From Undaria pinnatifida (Eukaryota > Sar > Phaeophyceae > Laminariales > Alariaceae): a stretch of 64,000 bases of DNA. Made by a program: the position numbers and the translations under genes. Of this stretch, positions 1 through 13,200 are shown one piece after another. The stretch is from assembly GCA_012845835.1 (NCBI GenBank), contig JABAKD010000007.1, forward strand, positions 7,294,222 to 7,358,221, in the 5' to 3' direction. Position 1 is the stretch's first letter. Each line of letters starts with the position of its first letter. The notes under the pieces are model-generated. The model ran no database searches and was not told the DNA's origin. It saw only the letters and a list, made by a program, of their open reading frames with translations.

Positions 1-258
1 CGAGGTGGTGGTGATAAGCAGGCGATACACACGAGACCTGAAAACGTCACCGATGAAACAGATGCGATAACCTCAGACGTGGGTACGTCAGTGAACGTCC
101 GTAGGGTCGCGGGGTGTTCAACCAACCGTATTATTGAGACCATCTGGTACGTGGTTCCTCATATTTCGCTTGAGCTGGAACAGGGCGCCGTGAAGGTGCA
201 CGCGGGCGTCCCAGATCATCATGCTCACGTCTTCGGACGCGTGCCACGACAAAGGTAG
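1..258 (+). other. Unrecognised partial open frame at window edge
   Basis: Frame 1 is open from the first base to a TAG at 256-258, about 85 codons, with no start codon needed because it runs in from outside the window. The composition is ordinary (not simple repeat), so it could be the end of an exon or of a decayed transposon frame. I do not recognise the peptide and see no motif. Low confidence that it is coding. Confidence 0.2.
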
Positions 259-1189
259 CACTTTTCTCCATATTCAGTCATCCCGCGGTAGGGGTTGCAG
301 TTGTATGATTGCGCCAAAACGTCCCTGGGCGATTGAGTTCCTCATGCATGTGATGAACTGCCGGCCAATGAATTTATTTCACGAGTACACTTTTATTTTA
401 CTAAGGCATAGAAGCTTGGTCGGGTTGTGCAAATGAATGCCGTCGAAGTGATTTTCATGTGAGATATTGAGTTCCTCATGTGAGGAGCTAAGGGACTTTC
501 TGCTGCAATTCTGCTGTGGGATGGTTCTTTTGGTTTCAGAATGATGGGGCTCCTTAACCCATAATCGTCGAAAAATATCCTTTTTTTGCAATGTTTTCGT
601 TGTGTACCTAAGCCATGGGTTTTCTGGGAGAGGTCTAAAGCTCCCAAATTCAAGAGCACCTCAGAAAAAACGTGGTGATCCTCTAATATGGCATGGGCCG
701 CCGGCGAAATGCTTAAACTGGCAATGGCGCCTATGCCTGCTGGGGGTAGGACGGTTCTTCCTGGCACGATGGTACAATCGCAAACGCCATCGAAGGAACA
801 TGAAAACAGCAACAACGTCCGACGGTATGGCATCCACCAGCTACACAAGGGTGTCAACGAAGAGCGCCGCGAATTGATGTGCCAGGCGTACGGAGTTCAT
901 ATCGAATTTGCTTCCACCTGAAATCGTTGCTGGTGTCGTCGACGCCTCTGCCGCCGAAACTGTTTTACCTTCTATCCGCAGTTGTGTCGCCGGTGGTGGC
1001 GCCTGTGGTGTTGGTGGTGGATGTCGTGGTGCCCTTGTTCTTGCTGCTCCTGCTGTTTGTAATGGTGGTGGGAGTGCGAACATCAAGGTTCCTGGTGGTC
1101 TTGCAAGAAACACCAACCAGTCGGACGTTTTACCGGTGGCGTAAAACCGCCCATATAAGCTATGGCGCGACCATGAATGTCGTACTATA
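259..1189. other. Unassigned region
   Basis: Short open frames exist on both strands. The longest is on the minus strand at 393-857, and a Pro/Ala-rich minus frame lies at 841-1116. None has a recognisable domain or clear coding signature. The GTG/GTC-rich stretch at 980-1080 explains the Pro- or Val-rich translations. No gene is called. Confidence 0.3.
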
Positions 1190-2345
1190 AATATTGAAAT
1201 ATTCTATCTTGCGATCCATTATGTACAATAACAGATTACAAAGCTATAACATCAAATCTGCTACAAAACTAAACAATACCAGGAGGGTGACATAGAGGGA
1301 TGTATTATTGTAACAACCGCCCGATATGTCCCTTTTTAGGATTCATTGTTTCCGCGCACATATTGAAGTCTCCTGCTCACCCCCCCCCCCCCCCGATCCC
1401 TCTTGTTCAAACCCTCCTACTAAAATCAAAATCGTTCAGAGTAGCAAACTCTGCCTGCCAGCTGGCATCACCTCAATATATTTATAGTAATCCATGCCGT
1501 AGCTCCAAATTATCCCCTTCCCCCCTTTTTTCCCGGTTCCCTCTTGTTTAAACGACCGCTTAAAATCGAATTCAGCGAAAAAAAAAAAAACTTCTACGCA
1601 ATTGATACCACGTCATCATATTTCTAGCCATCCAAGACGTAGCTATAATTCCCCCCCCCCCCCCCCCTGCCCCCCTACGCCCCCCCCCCCTAACACCCCG
1701 TCAATTCCCACCATCTGTCCGAGCGCCTAGATCTAGCAACACGCGTACATCAAGCCCCTACTTATATGCGACCTAAACCTGTTGAAAACCCTTCCCCCCA
1801 AAAAAAAAACTGGTCCCCCCTTTCTCCACCCCGCCCCCCATATTACTTTCCCCCGCTCGCTCTTGCTTAAACGCCCCATCTAACATCGACATTATCACCT
1901 TGTTATCTTTCCAGATCCATCCATGCCGCTGCTTTAACTATTTCCCCCCCAACGCTCCCTCCCTCCCCACCTCTCGCAATATCGCCTAGACCTAGCACCA
2001 CCTCCCCGCTCCCTGTTGTTCAAACCCAGGCCCCCACGCCCTAAAAACCTCCGCCCTCCCCTCACCGGGTATTCGACTTGCAGGATTCACTTGTTAAACT
2101 TATGCATTTCTTTCCACAGCTGTCAAATTTTGTCCCCCTCAGAAACGGGTTTTATAGTATCGGCGCGCAGACTGACTAACATCACCCTGGTGACCCTGAT
2201 AGCTACACTGTAGTTGCAAGGGGAGTCGCCGACCTATATCCTTAACGAGGACACACAGCCCGCAATACGCGCGATCGGAGTATCAAACACAGCTTGCAAA
2301 TATGAGTTTCGACATAATATTCGATCTCACAGCTGCTTGCTGTGT
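1190..2345 (+). mobile_element. C-rich modular repeat, copy 1
   Basis: The plus strand carries the C-rich (sense) strand of a family found more than ten times in this window. Modules of about 150-200 bp share a motif resembling a GTTTCCGCGCACA stretch and are separated by runs of 8-16 C. The copy ends near 2345 with the diagnostic end block (CGAC..AT.TTCGATCTCACAGCT), which reads MSFDIIFDLTA from an ATG at 2302. The upstream end joins the outer module (1190-1300) also seen at 54960-55160. No enzyme is encoded, so it is presumably mobilised by another element. Confidence 0.7.
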
Positions 2346-4283
2346 ATTCATATTTTTTTTAAACATTTACCGTTATAGCAAGCGTTTACTGGACATGATG
2401 GCGGGCGTCGCGGTCGTAGCTACCCACACAGTGTTGATCCCGGGGATTTTCGCGTGCCTGTTCGAAGTGCTGCGGGTCTCTTCACGAGGTTGTAGATGCA
2501 ACCGATTGACTCGAACCTGACATGGGTGCACAGCAAGAACGAAAAGGAGCAGCGCACCTCACGGTGTGAGATAGGGTGTAGCACTGTGAACGAAAGTGCA
2601 AGCACCAACGCATCGACATCATGTAGACGAATCGTCTAAGTGATTCAACGACATGTGCAGTTGTGATCAGAGGGATACTAATAATGGCGATGGAGGTGAG
2701 CCATGACGAACGGATGAGCATATAACGAGGGTGATGTCCGAGACAATGTAGACTTCACGCGTTTCTTTGTGTGCAAGTTACGTGGTCGCTAGTGCAGTTC
2801 GCATGCCGTGTATGACATCAGACTGCTCCAGTATTTTTTGTGTGGCATATTCTCTGGCGCGGAACGGGCTACAAGTTGAGAAAGGGCATCTGGATAATAA
2901 TGACATGTGTTTTAATTGAACCTCCCCACAGGCAGAAGAATGGCAGATACTCATCTGGCAACAGGACGCCTGGTGGAATTTTATGAGGTGCAGGTCCCAG
3001 AGCAGGAATGCGATCTCACGAAGGAGAGTCACTAATGCGGCCTCGCGGTACACGGCATTGGAACTCTTCCTCCAGATACTGGACGTTAGCCTGACCATGC
3101 GTAACACAAAACTAATCTACAGACAGGTATATTCTTGAATCCGTGCCAGACGAACTAATCTGGTTTATAGCATGCTACGGGCCGGGGCGGAGTTTGACTC
3201 AAGGCTGCAGTACGGGCTGTCGAAATATATTCTCATTGACCTGAAAGTGACCAAAAAGAGTAAACGAACGTGCATGATGACTATTTTTCCGCCGACATGA
3301 TAGCCTATGCGACGTACATGCTTCAATATCGGGTAATTATTGAAGAAAGGTAAAGGAGAGTGGGGGGGTTCTTACTACCTAGGAGAGTGTAACCCGCTGA
3401 GATCTGCCAACATGATCTCACGCCAATACTAATGCAACCCCCCAAAGTCGGAGATGCCCTTGTAATGGGCAAAGCACGACGCATATGGGCAAAGCCCGAC
3501 GAAACGGCGTGGGTAATCAAGGCTACGGTAGCCGCCGCCCCTACCCCCCCCTCCCCGTCCCGTTCATTCCGGGTTTTTTGCCAATCGCACGCGTAACTAT
3601 TCATTTCACGGACAAGACGATTACAGGCAAATTGTTTGGCGCAGCGTTGCTAACAATCCTGTTGTTGATTCATATAAAAAATATAAAGCAGCACATCAGC
3701 CCAAGACCGCAGGGACCGGGCGGGCCACTCGGGCTAGTGATCGCGAGCCGCTGCAAAACCGGGCCCCAGAGGTGACCCCCCTCCACCGCAGCTTTGGCCA
3801 ATGTACAAACATGACACAATAGTATAGGCGATACGTGTGGAGACAAATGTTGGAAACCATTCAACCGGTAGCACAGCCTCTACGCATAAAGATACCTTAT
3901 TTCAAAAACCGTACGCTACGTTAAAGAACACCTGGAAACCGTGCTCGTGAAACTGGATGCGAACCGACGAGCAGCAATAAAACCCTGTCTCGTGCGCGGC
4001 AACAAAACAAAGCACGTGTCTGGGTGGAGCAATGCTGCCATGGCAACTACGGCAGATACGTGCGAAGAACGCTGAGAACGTACGCAAACGTACGAATGAG
4101 TGTATCGGGAGCGGTGCAATAAACCGTCTGCGGCGATAATGCATTCTAGACAAGCTTTACATGGTTGGAACGAACACGACAGAGGCATATTTCATGTAAA
4201 GATTCGTTTAAGAGCAATACTCTCTATCAAAGTCGAGCAAATACTTCAGCCATGTACGTCAAGCTCGGGCGAGTGTTAACATC
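2346..4283. other. Unassigned region
   Basis: No recognisable gene. An open minus frame of 109 codons at 2778-3107 has normal composition but no motif I know. At 3513-3528 a short stretch matches the terminal inverted repeat of the MITE family (CAAGGCTACGGTAG), possibly a solo end. The C-rich tract at 3538-3560 is low complexity. Confidence 0.3.
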
Positions 4284-4425
4284 AGAAAGGCTACGTAGAC
4301 GGTAGGGGATTCCCTCTCGGGGCTTTTTTCATGTGGTGACTCGGGGACACTCGCGCGAGTAACCCCTCTGTTCCTTTTACGGTACTACTTACTTTTCGCG
4401 GATTTTTTTTATTGACGATATCACT
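4284..4425 (-). mobile_element. Diverged, truncated relative of the 270-bp MITE
   Basis: Read on the plus strand, this matches the reverse complement of the 3' half of the MITE at 8918-9186. It has the terminal AGGCTAC..CGGTAGGGG, the subterminal palindrome ACTCGCGCGAGT followed by a CCCCT block and GTTCCT, then a diverged AT-rich interior. The other terminus is missing and the sequence joins a LINE-type 3' end at about 4420. Homology is clear by eye but with indels, so this is an old copy. Confidence 0.55.
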
Positions 4426-4490
4426 GAAAATACGCGGAAGTGTGGTGAGCTTAAGCTACACTTTTCCCCATCCATCGGAGAAAGAAAATA
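4421..4490 (+). mobile_element. Fragment of polyA-tailed retroposon 3' end
   Basis: Matches the end of the family at 34328-34566, 39548-39770 and 41649-41850. It contains GAAAATACGCGGAAGTGTGG, then TTTTCCCCATCC and an A-rich tail (4479-4499). It is diverged and truncated at its 5' side. Confidence 0.55.
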
Positions 4491-5229
4491 AATATTAAAT
4501 GAATATTTTCAGACAAATCAAATATGAAATTGAATGGTTCATCTACGCTGGGCAAAACCAATCGCCTATATAGACTATACTTGTAGTGTGATTTTTTCTG
4601 TGGAATATTGAGTGTCTCGCGCTGTTAGTAGGTCCTCGAGCGTGGTAGCGAAGTCGGGGGTGTCTCTCCCTTCCGTAGCCATTGTCGGTGATACTCTGAT
4701 ACCTTGGTAGTGGCTGACTTCTAGCGGGGAACGTTTGGTAGGTGAGTGCGCGTGTCCGGGTTTCGTTACGTAACTCTATACGCGCTGTATCTGCAGATAG
4801 TATTACGGGAAAAACACTGTACAGCGGGGCCCGGAATATGTCCTCACTGGGTAGGTGTCATGACGATGCCTGGTATATGTCCACCCTGAGTAAGTGTTAT
4901 GCCATCGTTTCCATCAGTTAGCAGGGTATTTTCATCCGAATCGCCGCGTGCACTACTGATGCATCACACATACATGCCGCTCACCTCACACGCACTAGCA
5001 TATCAGCACACGGAACCCGCGACACGTAGGCAGGACAATTTTACAGGACGCAAGAGTTTAACGCAAGGTACCTATTGTTGGAGGAGAATGCGTACGACAC
5101 ACGCAATCACGCACGTCCATGGAATTGATGGTTACCCTATATGTATGTATCCATGCATGGTCGGAGAGTAAAATCAGTCCCGTGCGCACGCAAATTGGGT
5201 GATTTACGCGTTTCCATGAGAGGATACAT
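4491..5229. other. Unassigned region
   Basis: No gene, RNA or repeat of a family present elsewhere in the window was recognised. A 90-codon plus frame (4899-5171) has no domain. Confidence 0.3.
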
Positions 5230-5420
5230 CCGAATTCATTTGCGGAAAGCGCGAGAGCGTGAGTTAGCAACACTCGATGAAAATCGACGAGCAGTGGGAT
5301 TGCTGAACCCTATGCGCGATAAAAATTGAAGTCAAGAACCAGGGGGGAGAAGGGACGACACCTGTAAATACGGCTTGTCCAGGAGCTGAAAAGCAGAAGC
5401 GTGAACAAAAACCGTATATA
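5230..5420 (+). mobile_element. tRNA-derived SINE, 5'-truncated copy
   Basis: Shares the body of the SINE at 38941-39257: TTGCGGAAAGCGCGAGAGCG, then the CGATGAAAATCGAC block, the gCTGAACCCTATG block and GGCTTGTCCAGGAGCTG, followed by an A-rich stretch. The tRNA-like head with A and B boxes is absent, as expected for a 5'-truncated retroposed copy. Confidence 0.65.
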
Positions 5421-5534
5421 CTTACGTTCATAACACGTCCACAAGTTATCATACGCATATCATTGACGAAGTCTCGAATTCCAAATAAGTGAAAAAAACA
5501 ACTTCGTACTTGCATCTGGAAGTTATTTGTCATC

Positions 5535-6442
5535 AAAACAAAAAATACAATCCAGCTGTGAGATCGAAGATTTTGTCGAAACTCATCGTTGCAAGCTGTG
5601 TGTGATAATCCGATCGCGCGTATTACGGGCGGTGTGTCCTTATTAAGGATATAGGTCGGCGACTCCCCTTGCAACTACAGTGTAGCTATCGGGGTCAACA
5701 GGGTGATGTTTTTCAGTCTGTGTGCGGAAACTATAAAACCCGTTTTTGAGGGGGACGAAATCTAAGCGGTGTGCAAGGAAATGTATAAGTTTATCAAGGG
5801 AATCCTGTAAGTCGAGTTGAACCGGTGAGGGTAGGGCGGAGGTTTTAAGGACGTGGGGGCCTGGGTTTGATCAAGCGGTGAGGGTGGGGGGGGACGGGCA
5901 AGGCAGGTCAATCGGTGCGTGGAAACTATAAACCCTATCCTGTAGGTCGTACAACCAGTGAGGAGAAGGCGGAGCGTTCGAGGGGGTGGGGATTGGGAAA
6001 AGGGGGGAAGGGGGGGGGGGGGGGGAGCGTTTTTAAACAACATCTCTAGGTCGTATAGATGTAGGGGTTTGCGATACGCGGGGTGCTAGGTCCAGGCGAT
6101 GGTGCGGGTAATGGGTAAGGAAGGGGCGTTTGGGGGGGGGGGAGAACTGCAGCGGAGGCATGGATGGCTCTTCTAGAAATATAATGAGGTGATGAAAAGT
6201 GCGTAGAAGTGGTAATTACTCCGGCAGGTTTCGATGTTAAGTGGGGCGTTTAAGCAAGAGAGACCGGGAAAAAAATAGGGATGGCGGGTGGTGGGGGGGG
6301 TCAAGAGGTCTAGGTTACATATGTTACAAAAATGCACTTCAGCTGTGAGATCGAATATTTGGTCGAAACTCATCTTTGCAAGCTCGTGTGTGATACTCCG
6401 ATCGCGCGTATTACGCGTGGTGATGGGCGATCGTGCGGGTGG
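5535..6442 (-). mobile_element. C-rich modular repeat, copy 2
   Basis: The plus strand is the G-rich (antisense) strand. The diagnostic end block (CCAGCTGTGAGATCGAAGAT) lies at 5551-5570, followed inward by GGATATAGGTCGGCGACTCC and by modules separated by G runs (6001-6026, 6130-6142). A second internal copy of the end block occurs at 6334-6400, so the element is an oligomer of related units. No enzyme is encoded. Confidence 0.7.
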
Positions 6443-6631
6443 TGAGGAAATCATAACAATGTCGTCAGAGCGTTGAATTCGACGAATTCAGGGTCGACAA
6501 GCTCATCTAGGAAAGCCGCCAACTACATCGATCGCCATTATTGAAACAATTTCTCAAAATTTCAAACAAAAGTTATATAACGAAGTAAATACGGGGCGAG
6601 TAATAAAATGACATGCTCGTACACTCCTTTA

Positions 6632-6945
6632 GCGTGGCCTCGGTCGTGTCAGGTTATCGTCGAGCCTGGCATATTAGATCAGCTTCGTGAGTTCGAGTTC
6701 CTCCGAAGGCATACTCGAAAAACATTCGTAGGGACATTTTCTTGTGCTCAATTGACTTGCGGAAAGCGAGAGAGCGTGAGCGTGAACAATACTTGAACTA
6801 TCGACTGGCAGTGGGATTACGGAACCTTATGCGCGATAGACACTGAAGGTGATAACCGGGGGGAAATTGGACGACACCTGTGCCCACGCCTTGTCCAGAA
6901 GCTACAACGTACAAGTACATGTGAAGAAGAAACAAAAAAAAAGAG
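6632..6945 (+). mobile_element. tRNA-derived SINE copy
   Basis: Nearly full length. The head is tRNA-like, with an A-box region near 6635-6665 and a B box (GAGTTCGAGTTCC) at 6691-6703. The body is the family-specific GACTTGCGGAAAGCGAGAG block and CTTGTCCAGAAGC, ending in an A-rich tail around 6920-6942. tRNA-derived SINEs are transcribed by RNA polymerase III from these internal boxes and moved by a partner LINE. Confidence 0.75.
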
Positions 6946-7236
6946 ATATCGATAAGACCTGCGGACCAAGCCCGGCACATACATCATACCCGGAGTGCAC
7001 CCGCGCAAGCAACGACGACAATAAGTGGTTGATCGGTACAAGATACGGTTCTATTTGATATAAAAAAAAAAAAAAAATCTTCACTGTAGCGTACATATTG
7101 ATGGTACCAGTCTAATAATACAATCATACCAGAACGCAAACCCGGGCGAAAACCACCGCTCTCCGCGCACAACAACGCATTATGAACCACCGCACAGACA
7201 CGAACATGCACAAGAACAGACCTGTCTCCGACCCTA
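6946..7236. other. Unassigned spacer before the satellite
   Basis: Contains a 15-nt A run near 7063-7077 and otherwise unremarkable sequence. No gene was seen. Confidence 0.3.
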
Positions 7237-10200
7237 GTGGCATTTTGCGTGGAAGCTCATGAAAGCTTCCGTGGAAGCTTTCACCGCTTTCATAGAAGCT
7301 TCCATGGAAGATATGAAAGCTATGGAAGGTTGCATGGAATCTTCCATGGAAGCATATGAAGCGGTGGAAGATTCCGTGGAAGCTTTCCTGGAAGATGTGA
7401 AACATATGAAAGCTTCCACGGAAGTAACTTCAACGGGAGCTCCCACGAAAGATTTCATGAAAGCTTCCATGAAAGTAACGTCCACGAACGCTTCCATGGA
7501 AGCTCTCATGGAACTAATGGAAGCTGTTGCGTAGGTTATGGAAGCTTTCATGGGAGTGACTTCCACGGGAGCTTCCATGGAAGATATGGAAAACATGAAA
7601 GCTTCAACGAAAGTAACTTCCACGGGATCTTACACGAAAGCTTCCACGAAAGCTTCCATGGGAGATTTCATGGAAGTGATGGAACCTTTCGTGAAAACTA
7701 TGGAAGCTTTCATGGAAGTAACACGGAAGTGTTCATGGAAGCTTCCGTGGAAGCTTCCTTGGATAATACGGAAGGTATGAAACCTTCAACGGAAGTGCCT
7801 TCCACGGGATCTTCAACGAAAGCTTCCACAAAAGCTTCCATGGAAGTAGCTTCCACAAAATCTTCCATGAAAGCTTTCATGGAGGTGATGAAGGCTTTCC
7901 AAGATGTTACGGAAGTTTTCATTAAAGAAACTTTGACGGACGTCTTCGTGGAAGCTTCCATTAAAAAAAGGGAAGATGTGAAAGCTTTCACGGATGTAAC
8001 TTGCACGGAAGCATTAATGGGAGCTTTATCAAGCTTCCGTTGAAGCTTGCATGGAAGGTATACAAGATATGCAAGCTTCAACGGAAGAAAATTCCCCGGG
8101 AGTTTCTAAACCAATATCCATGGAAGTAATGGAAGCTTTCGCAGACGTAATGGAATCTTTCAGGTAGGATACTTTCATGGGAGAAGGTTAGCCTCAGGGT
8201 TAGGGTTGGGTAGCCTCCGTTGAAGCTTGGTAGAAGATGTTTCTACGGAAGTACCTTCCGTGGAAGCTTGCGTGGAAGCTTCCGTTAAAGTTGATGTTGT
8301 GGAGGCTTCTGTGGAAGCTCCAATTGAAGTCGCTTCCACGGAAGCTTTCGTGAAAGTTTCTTCCGCGAAAAATATTAATGAAGTTCCCGTGAAAGTTGCT
8401 TCAGTGGAAGCTTTCATGAAAGCTTCCGAGGAAGCTTTCACTGCTTTTATATGAGCCTCCATGGAGGATATGGAAGCTATGGAACCTTTCATGGAAGCAA
8501 TTTAATCAGTGGGAGCTGTCGTGAAAGCTTGACTGGAAGATATGGAATATATGAAAGCTCCACGGACGTAACTTCCACGGGAGCTTCCACGAAAGCTTCT
8601 AGGAACGCTTCCATGGAAGTAACGTCCACGAAAGCTTCCATGGAAACTCTCATGGAACCAATAGAAGCTTTCCTGGAAGTTATGGAAGCTTTCATGGAAG
8701 TAACGTTCACGAGAGCTTTCGTGGAAGCTTTTGTGGAAGCTTCCATGGAAGATATGGAAGACACGAAAGCTTCATCGGAAGTAATTTTCAGGGGAGCTTT
8801 CACGAATGCGCCCACGAAAGCTTCCATGGAAGTAACTTCCACGAAAGCCTCTATGGATGATTCCTTGGAAGTGATGGAACCCTTCGTGGAAGTTATGGAA
8901 GCTTCAATGGAAATTACGACCAAGGCTACGGTAGGGGGGGTACCCCCATTTTCACTGGTGTGTTTGAGCCACTCGCACGAGTAGCTCTGTACCCTACGGA
9001 TGAAGATGGTTTAGGAACTTGGTTTGCCGCAGCTTAGATCACCTTTGCATTGCGGATTGATTTCGTCAATGTAACACATAAAGAAAACGTAAGATTGCAT
9101 AGGAACAAAGGGGATACTCGCGCGAGTGACCCCTAGCCACTGAAATAAAAGGCCCAAAAGGGGACCCCCCTACCGTAGCCTGGGTCTTACGTCCACGAAA
9201 TCTTCCACGAAAGCTTTCATGGAGGTGATGGAAGCTTTGGCAGATGTTACGGAAGCTTTTATGAAAGAACCTTCGACTGACGTCTTCGTGGAAGCTTCCA
9301 TGAAAGATACGGAAGATGTGTAGCTTTTACGGATGTAACTTGCACTGAAGCTTTAATGGGAGCTTTATCAAGCTTCCGTGGAAGCTTGCATGGAAGGTAT
9401 ACAAGAAATGCAAACTTCCACGGAAGAAAATTCCCCGGGAGTTTCTAAACCAGTATCCATGGAAGTAACGGAAGCTTTCGCAGAAGTAATGGAAGCTTCC
9501 AGGTAAGATACTTTCATGGGAGAAGGTTAGCCTCAGGGTTAGGGTTGGGTAGCCTCCGTTGAAGCTTGGTAGAAGATGTTTCTATTGACGTACCTTCCGT
9601 GGAAGCTTGCGTGGAAGCTTCCGTTAAAGTTGATGTTGTGGAAGCTTCTGTGGAAGCTCCAATTGAAGTCGCTTCCACGGAAGCTTTCGTGAAAGTTGCT
9701 TCCGCGGAAGTTATTGTTGAAGCTCCCGTGAAAGTTGCTTCAGTGGAAGCTTTCATGAAAGCTTCCGAGGAAGCTTTCACTGTTTTTATATGAGCCTCCA
9801 TGGAGGATATGGAAGCTATGGAACCTTTCATGGAAGCAATTTAATCCGTGGGAGCTGTCGTGAAAGCTTGACTGGAAGATATATAAAATATGAAAGCTTC
9901 CACGGAAGTAACTTCCACGGGAGCTTCCGCAAACGCTTCTACGAACGCTTCCATGGAAGTAACGTCCACGAAAGCTTCCATGGAAGCTCTCATGGAACCA
10001 ACAGAAGCTTTCCAGGGGGTTATGGAAGCTTTCATGGGATAGCCCTCCACGGGAGCTTTCGTGGAAGCTTCCGTGGAAGCTTCCATGGAAGATATGGAAG
10101 CCACGAAAGCTTCATCGGAAGCAATTTTCAGGGGAGCTTTCACAAATGCGCCCACGAAAGCTTCCATGGAAGTAACTTCCACGAAAGACTCTATGGAAAA

Positions 10201-13200
10201 TTTCTTGGAAGTGATGGAACCCTTCGTGGACGTTAGGGAAGCTTCAATGAAAATTTGGTCCACGGAAGTCTTCATGGAAGCTTCCATGAACGATACGGAA
10301 GATATGAAACGATCCACGGAAGTGACTTCCACGTGATCTTCAACGAAAGCTTCCACAAAAGCTTCCATGGAAAGAACGTCCACGAAATCATCCATGAAAG
10401 CTTTCATGGAGGTGATGGAAGCTTTGGCAGATGTTACGGATACCTTCATGAAAGAAACTCCGACGGACGTCTTCGTGGAAGCTTCCATGAAAGATACGGA
10501 AGATGTGTAGCTTTCACGGATGTAACTTGCACGGACGCTTTAATGGGAGCTTTATCAAGCTTCCGTGGGAGCTTGCATGGAAGGTATACAATAAATGCAA
10601 GCTTCCACGGCAAACAATTCCCCGGGAGTTTCTAAAACAGCATCCATGGAAGTAATGGAAGCTTTCGCAGAAGTAATGGAAGATTCCAGGTAGGATACTT
10701 TCATGGGAGAAGGTTAGCTTCAGGGTTAGGGTTAGGTTGCCTCCGTTGAAGCTTGGTAGAAGATGTTTTTACGGAAGTACCTTCCGTGGAAGCTTGCGTG
10801 GAAGCTTCCGTTAAAGTTGATGTTGTGGAGGCTTCTGTGGAAGCTCCAATTGAAGTTGCTTCCACGGAAGCTTTCGTGAAAGTTGCTCCCGCGAAAATTA
10901 TTAATGAAGCTCCCGTGAAAGTTGCTTCAGTGGAAGCTTTCATGAAAGCTTCCGAGGAAGCTTTCACTGCTTTTATATGAGCCTCCATGGAGGATATGGA
11001 AGCTATGGAACCTTTCATGGAAGCAATTTAATCAGTGGGAGCTGTCGTGAAAGCGTGACTGGAAGATGTGGAATATATGAAAGCTCCACGGACGTAACTT
11101 CCACGGGAGCTTCCACGAAAGCTTCTAGGAACGCTTCCATGGAAGTAACGTCCACGAAAGCTTCCATGGAAACTCTCATGGAACCAATAGAAGCTTTCCT
11201 GGAGGTTATCGAAGCTTTCATGGGATAGCCCTCCACGGGAGCTTTCGTGGAAGCTTCCGTGGAAGCTTCAATGGAAGATATGAAAAGCACGAAAGCTTCA
11301 TCGGAAGTATTTTTCTCGGGAGCTTTCACGAATGCGCCCACGAAAGCTTCCATGGAAGTAACTTCCACGAAAGCCTCTATGGAAAATTTCTTGGAAGTGA
11401 TGGAACCCTTCGTGGAAGTTATGGAATCTTCAATGAAAAAACCGTCCACGGAAGTCTTCATGGAAGCTTCCATGAACGATACGGAAGATATGAAACGTTC
11501 CACGGAAGTGACTTCCACGTGATCTTCAACGAAAGCTTCCACAAAAGCTTCCATGGAAATAACGACCACGAAATCTTCCATGAAAGCTTTCATGGAGGTC
11601 ATGGAAGCTTTGGCAGATGTTACGGATACCTTTATGAATAAAACTTCGACGGACGTCTTCGTGGAAGCTTCCATGAAAGATACGGAAGATGTGTAGCTTT
11701 CACGGATGTAACTTGCACGGAAGCTTTAATGGAAGCTTTATCAAGCTTCCGTGGGAGCTTGCATGGAAGGTATACAAGATATGCAAGCTTCCACGGCAGA
11801 ATATTCCCCGGGAGCTTCTAAAACAGTATCCATGGAAGTAATGGAAGCTTTCGCAGAAGTAATGGAAGCTTCCATGGAAGTTACTTTCGTGGGAAAATGT
11901 TGGGGTAATGGTTGGGGTTAGGTTGCCTCCGTGGAAGCTTCGTAGAAGATGTTTCCACGGAAGCTACTTCCGTGGAAGCTTGCGTGGAAGCTTGCGTGGA
12001 AGCTTCCGTGGAAGCTTCTGTGGAAGTTTCTATCGAAATTGATTTCGCGGGAGCATTCGTGGAAGTTGCTTTCGCGGCAGCTTTCGATGAAGCTCCTGTG
12101 GAAGTTGCTTCGGTGGAAGCTTTCATGAAAGCTTCCATGGAAGCTTCCACCGCTTTCATTGAAGCTTCCATGCAAGATACGAAAGCTATGGAAGCTTCCA
12201 TGGAAACAATTGAATCGGTGAAAGGTTTCGTGGAAGCTTGCCTGGAAGATATGACAAATATGAAAGCTTCAACGGAAGTAACTTCAACGGGAGCTTGCAC
12301 AAAAGCTTTTACGAAAACTTCCATAGACGTAACTTCCACCGAAGCTTCCATGGAAGGTCTCATGGAACTAATGGAAGCTTTTCCGGAGGTTATGATAGCT
12401 TTCATGGGAGTAATTTTCACGGGAGCTTTCGTGGAAGCTTCCGTGGAAGCTTCCATGGAAGATATGAAAGACATGAAAGCTTCAACGAAGGTAACTTCCA
12501 TGGGAGCTTACACGTAAGCTTCCACGAAAGCTTCCATGGAGAAAACTCTCACGAAAGCCTCCATTGAAGATTTCATGGAAGTGATGGAACCCTTCGTGAA
12601 CGTTATGGAAGCTTTCATGGAAGTAACGTCCACGGAGGTCTTCATGAAAGCTTCCGTGAAAGCTTTCATGGATGGTATTAGAGGTATGAAAGCTTCCAAG
12701 GAAGTAACTTCCATGGGAGCTTACACGAATGCCTTCACGAAAGCTTCCACGGAAGTAACTTCCACGAAAGCCTCTTCGAAATATTTTATAGATTTGATGG
12801 AACCCTTCGTGCAAGTTATGGAAGCTTTAATGGAAGTAATACGGAAGTGTTAATGGAAGCTTCCGTGGAAGCTTCCGTGGATAATACGAAAGGTATAAAT
12901 GCTTCCACGGGATCTTTAACGAAAGCTTCCACGAAAGCTTCCATGGAAGTAACTTCCGCTAAATCGTTCACGAAAGCTTTCATTGAGGTGATGGAAGCTT
13001 TCGCAGATGTCACGGAAGCTTTCCTGAGATGTCACGGACGTCTTCGTCGAAGCTTCCATGAAAGATACGGAGGATGTGAAAGCTTTCCTGGATGAAACGT
13101 GCACGGAAGCTTTCATGGGAGGTTCCTTAAGCTTCCGTGGAAGCTTCCATGGATGGTATGGAAGATATGAAAGCTTCCGCGGAAGCAAATTTCTCGGTAG

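Noticed and set aside
393..1116. Minus-strand protein-coding gene of 154 plus 91 codons
   Set aside because: The frames are not continuous, no motif was recognised, and the Pro-rich part is explained by a GTG/GTC-rich tract.
3510..3560. Additional MITE copy
   Set aside because: Only 14 bp match the MITE terminus (CAAGGCTACGGTAG). No second end or duplication was seen.
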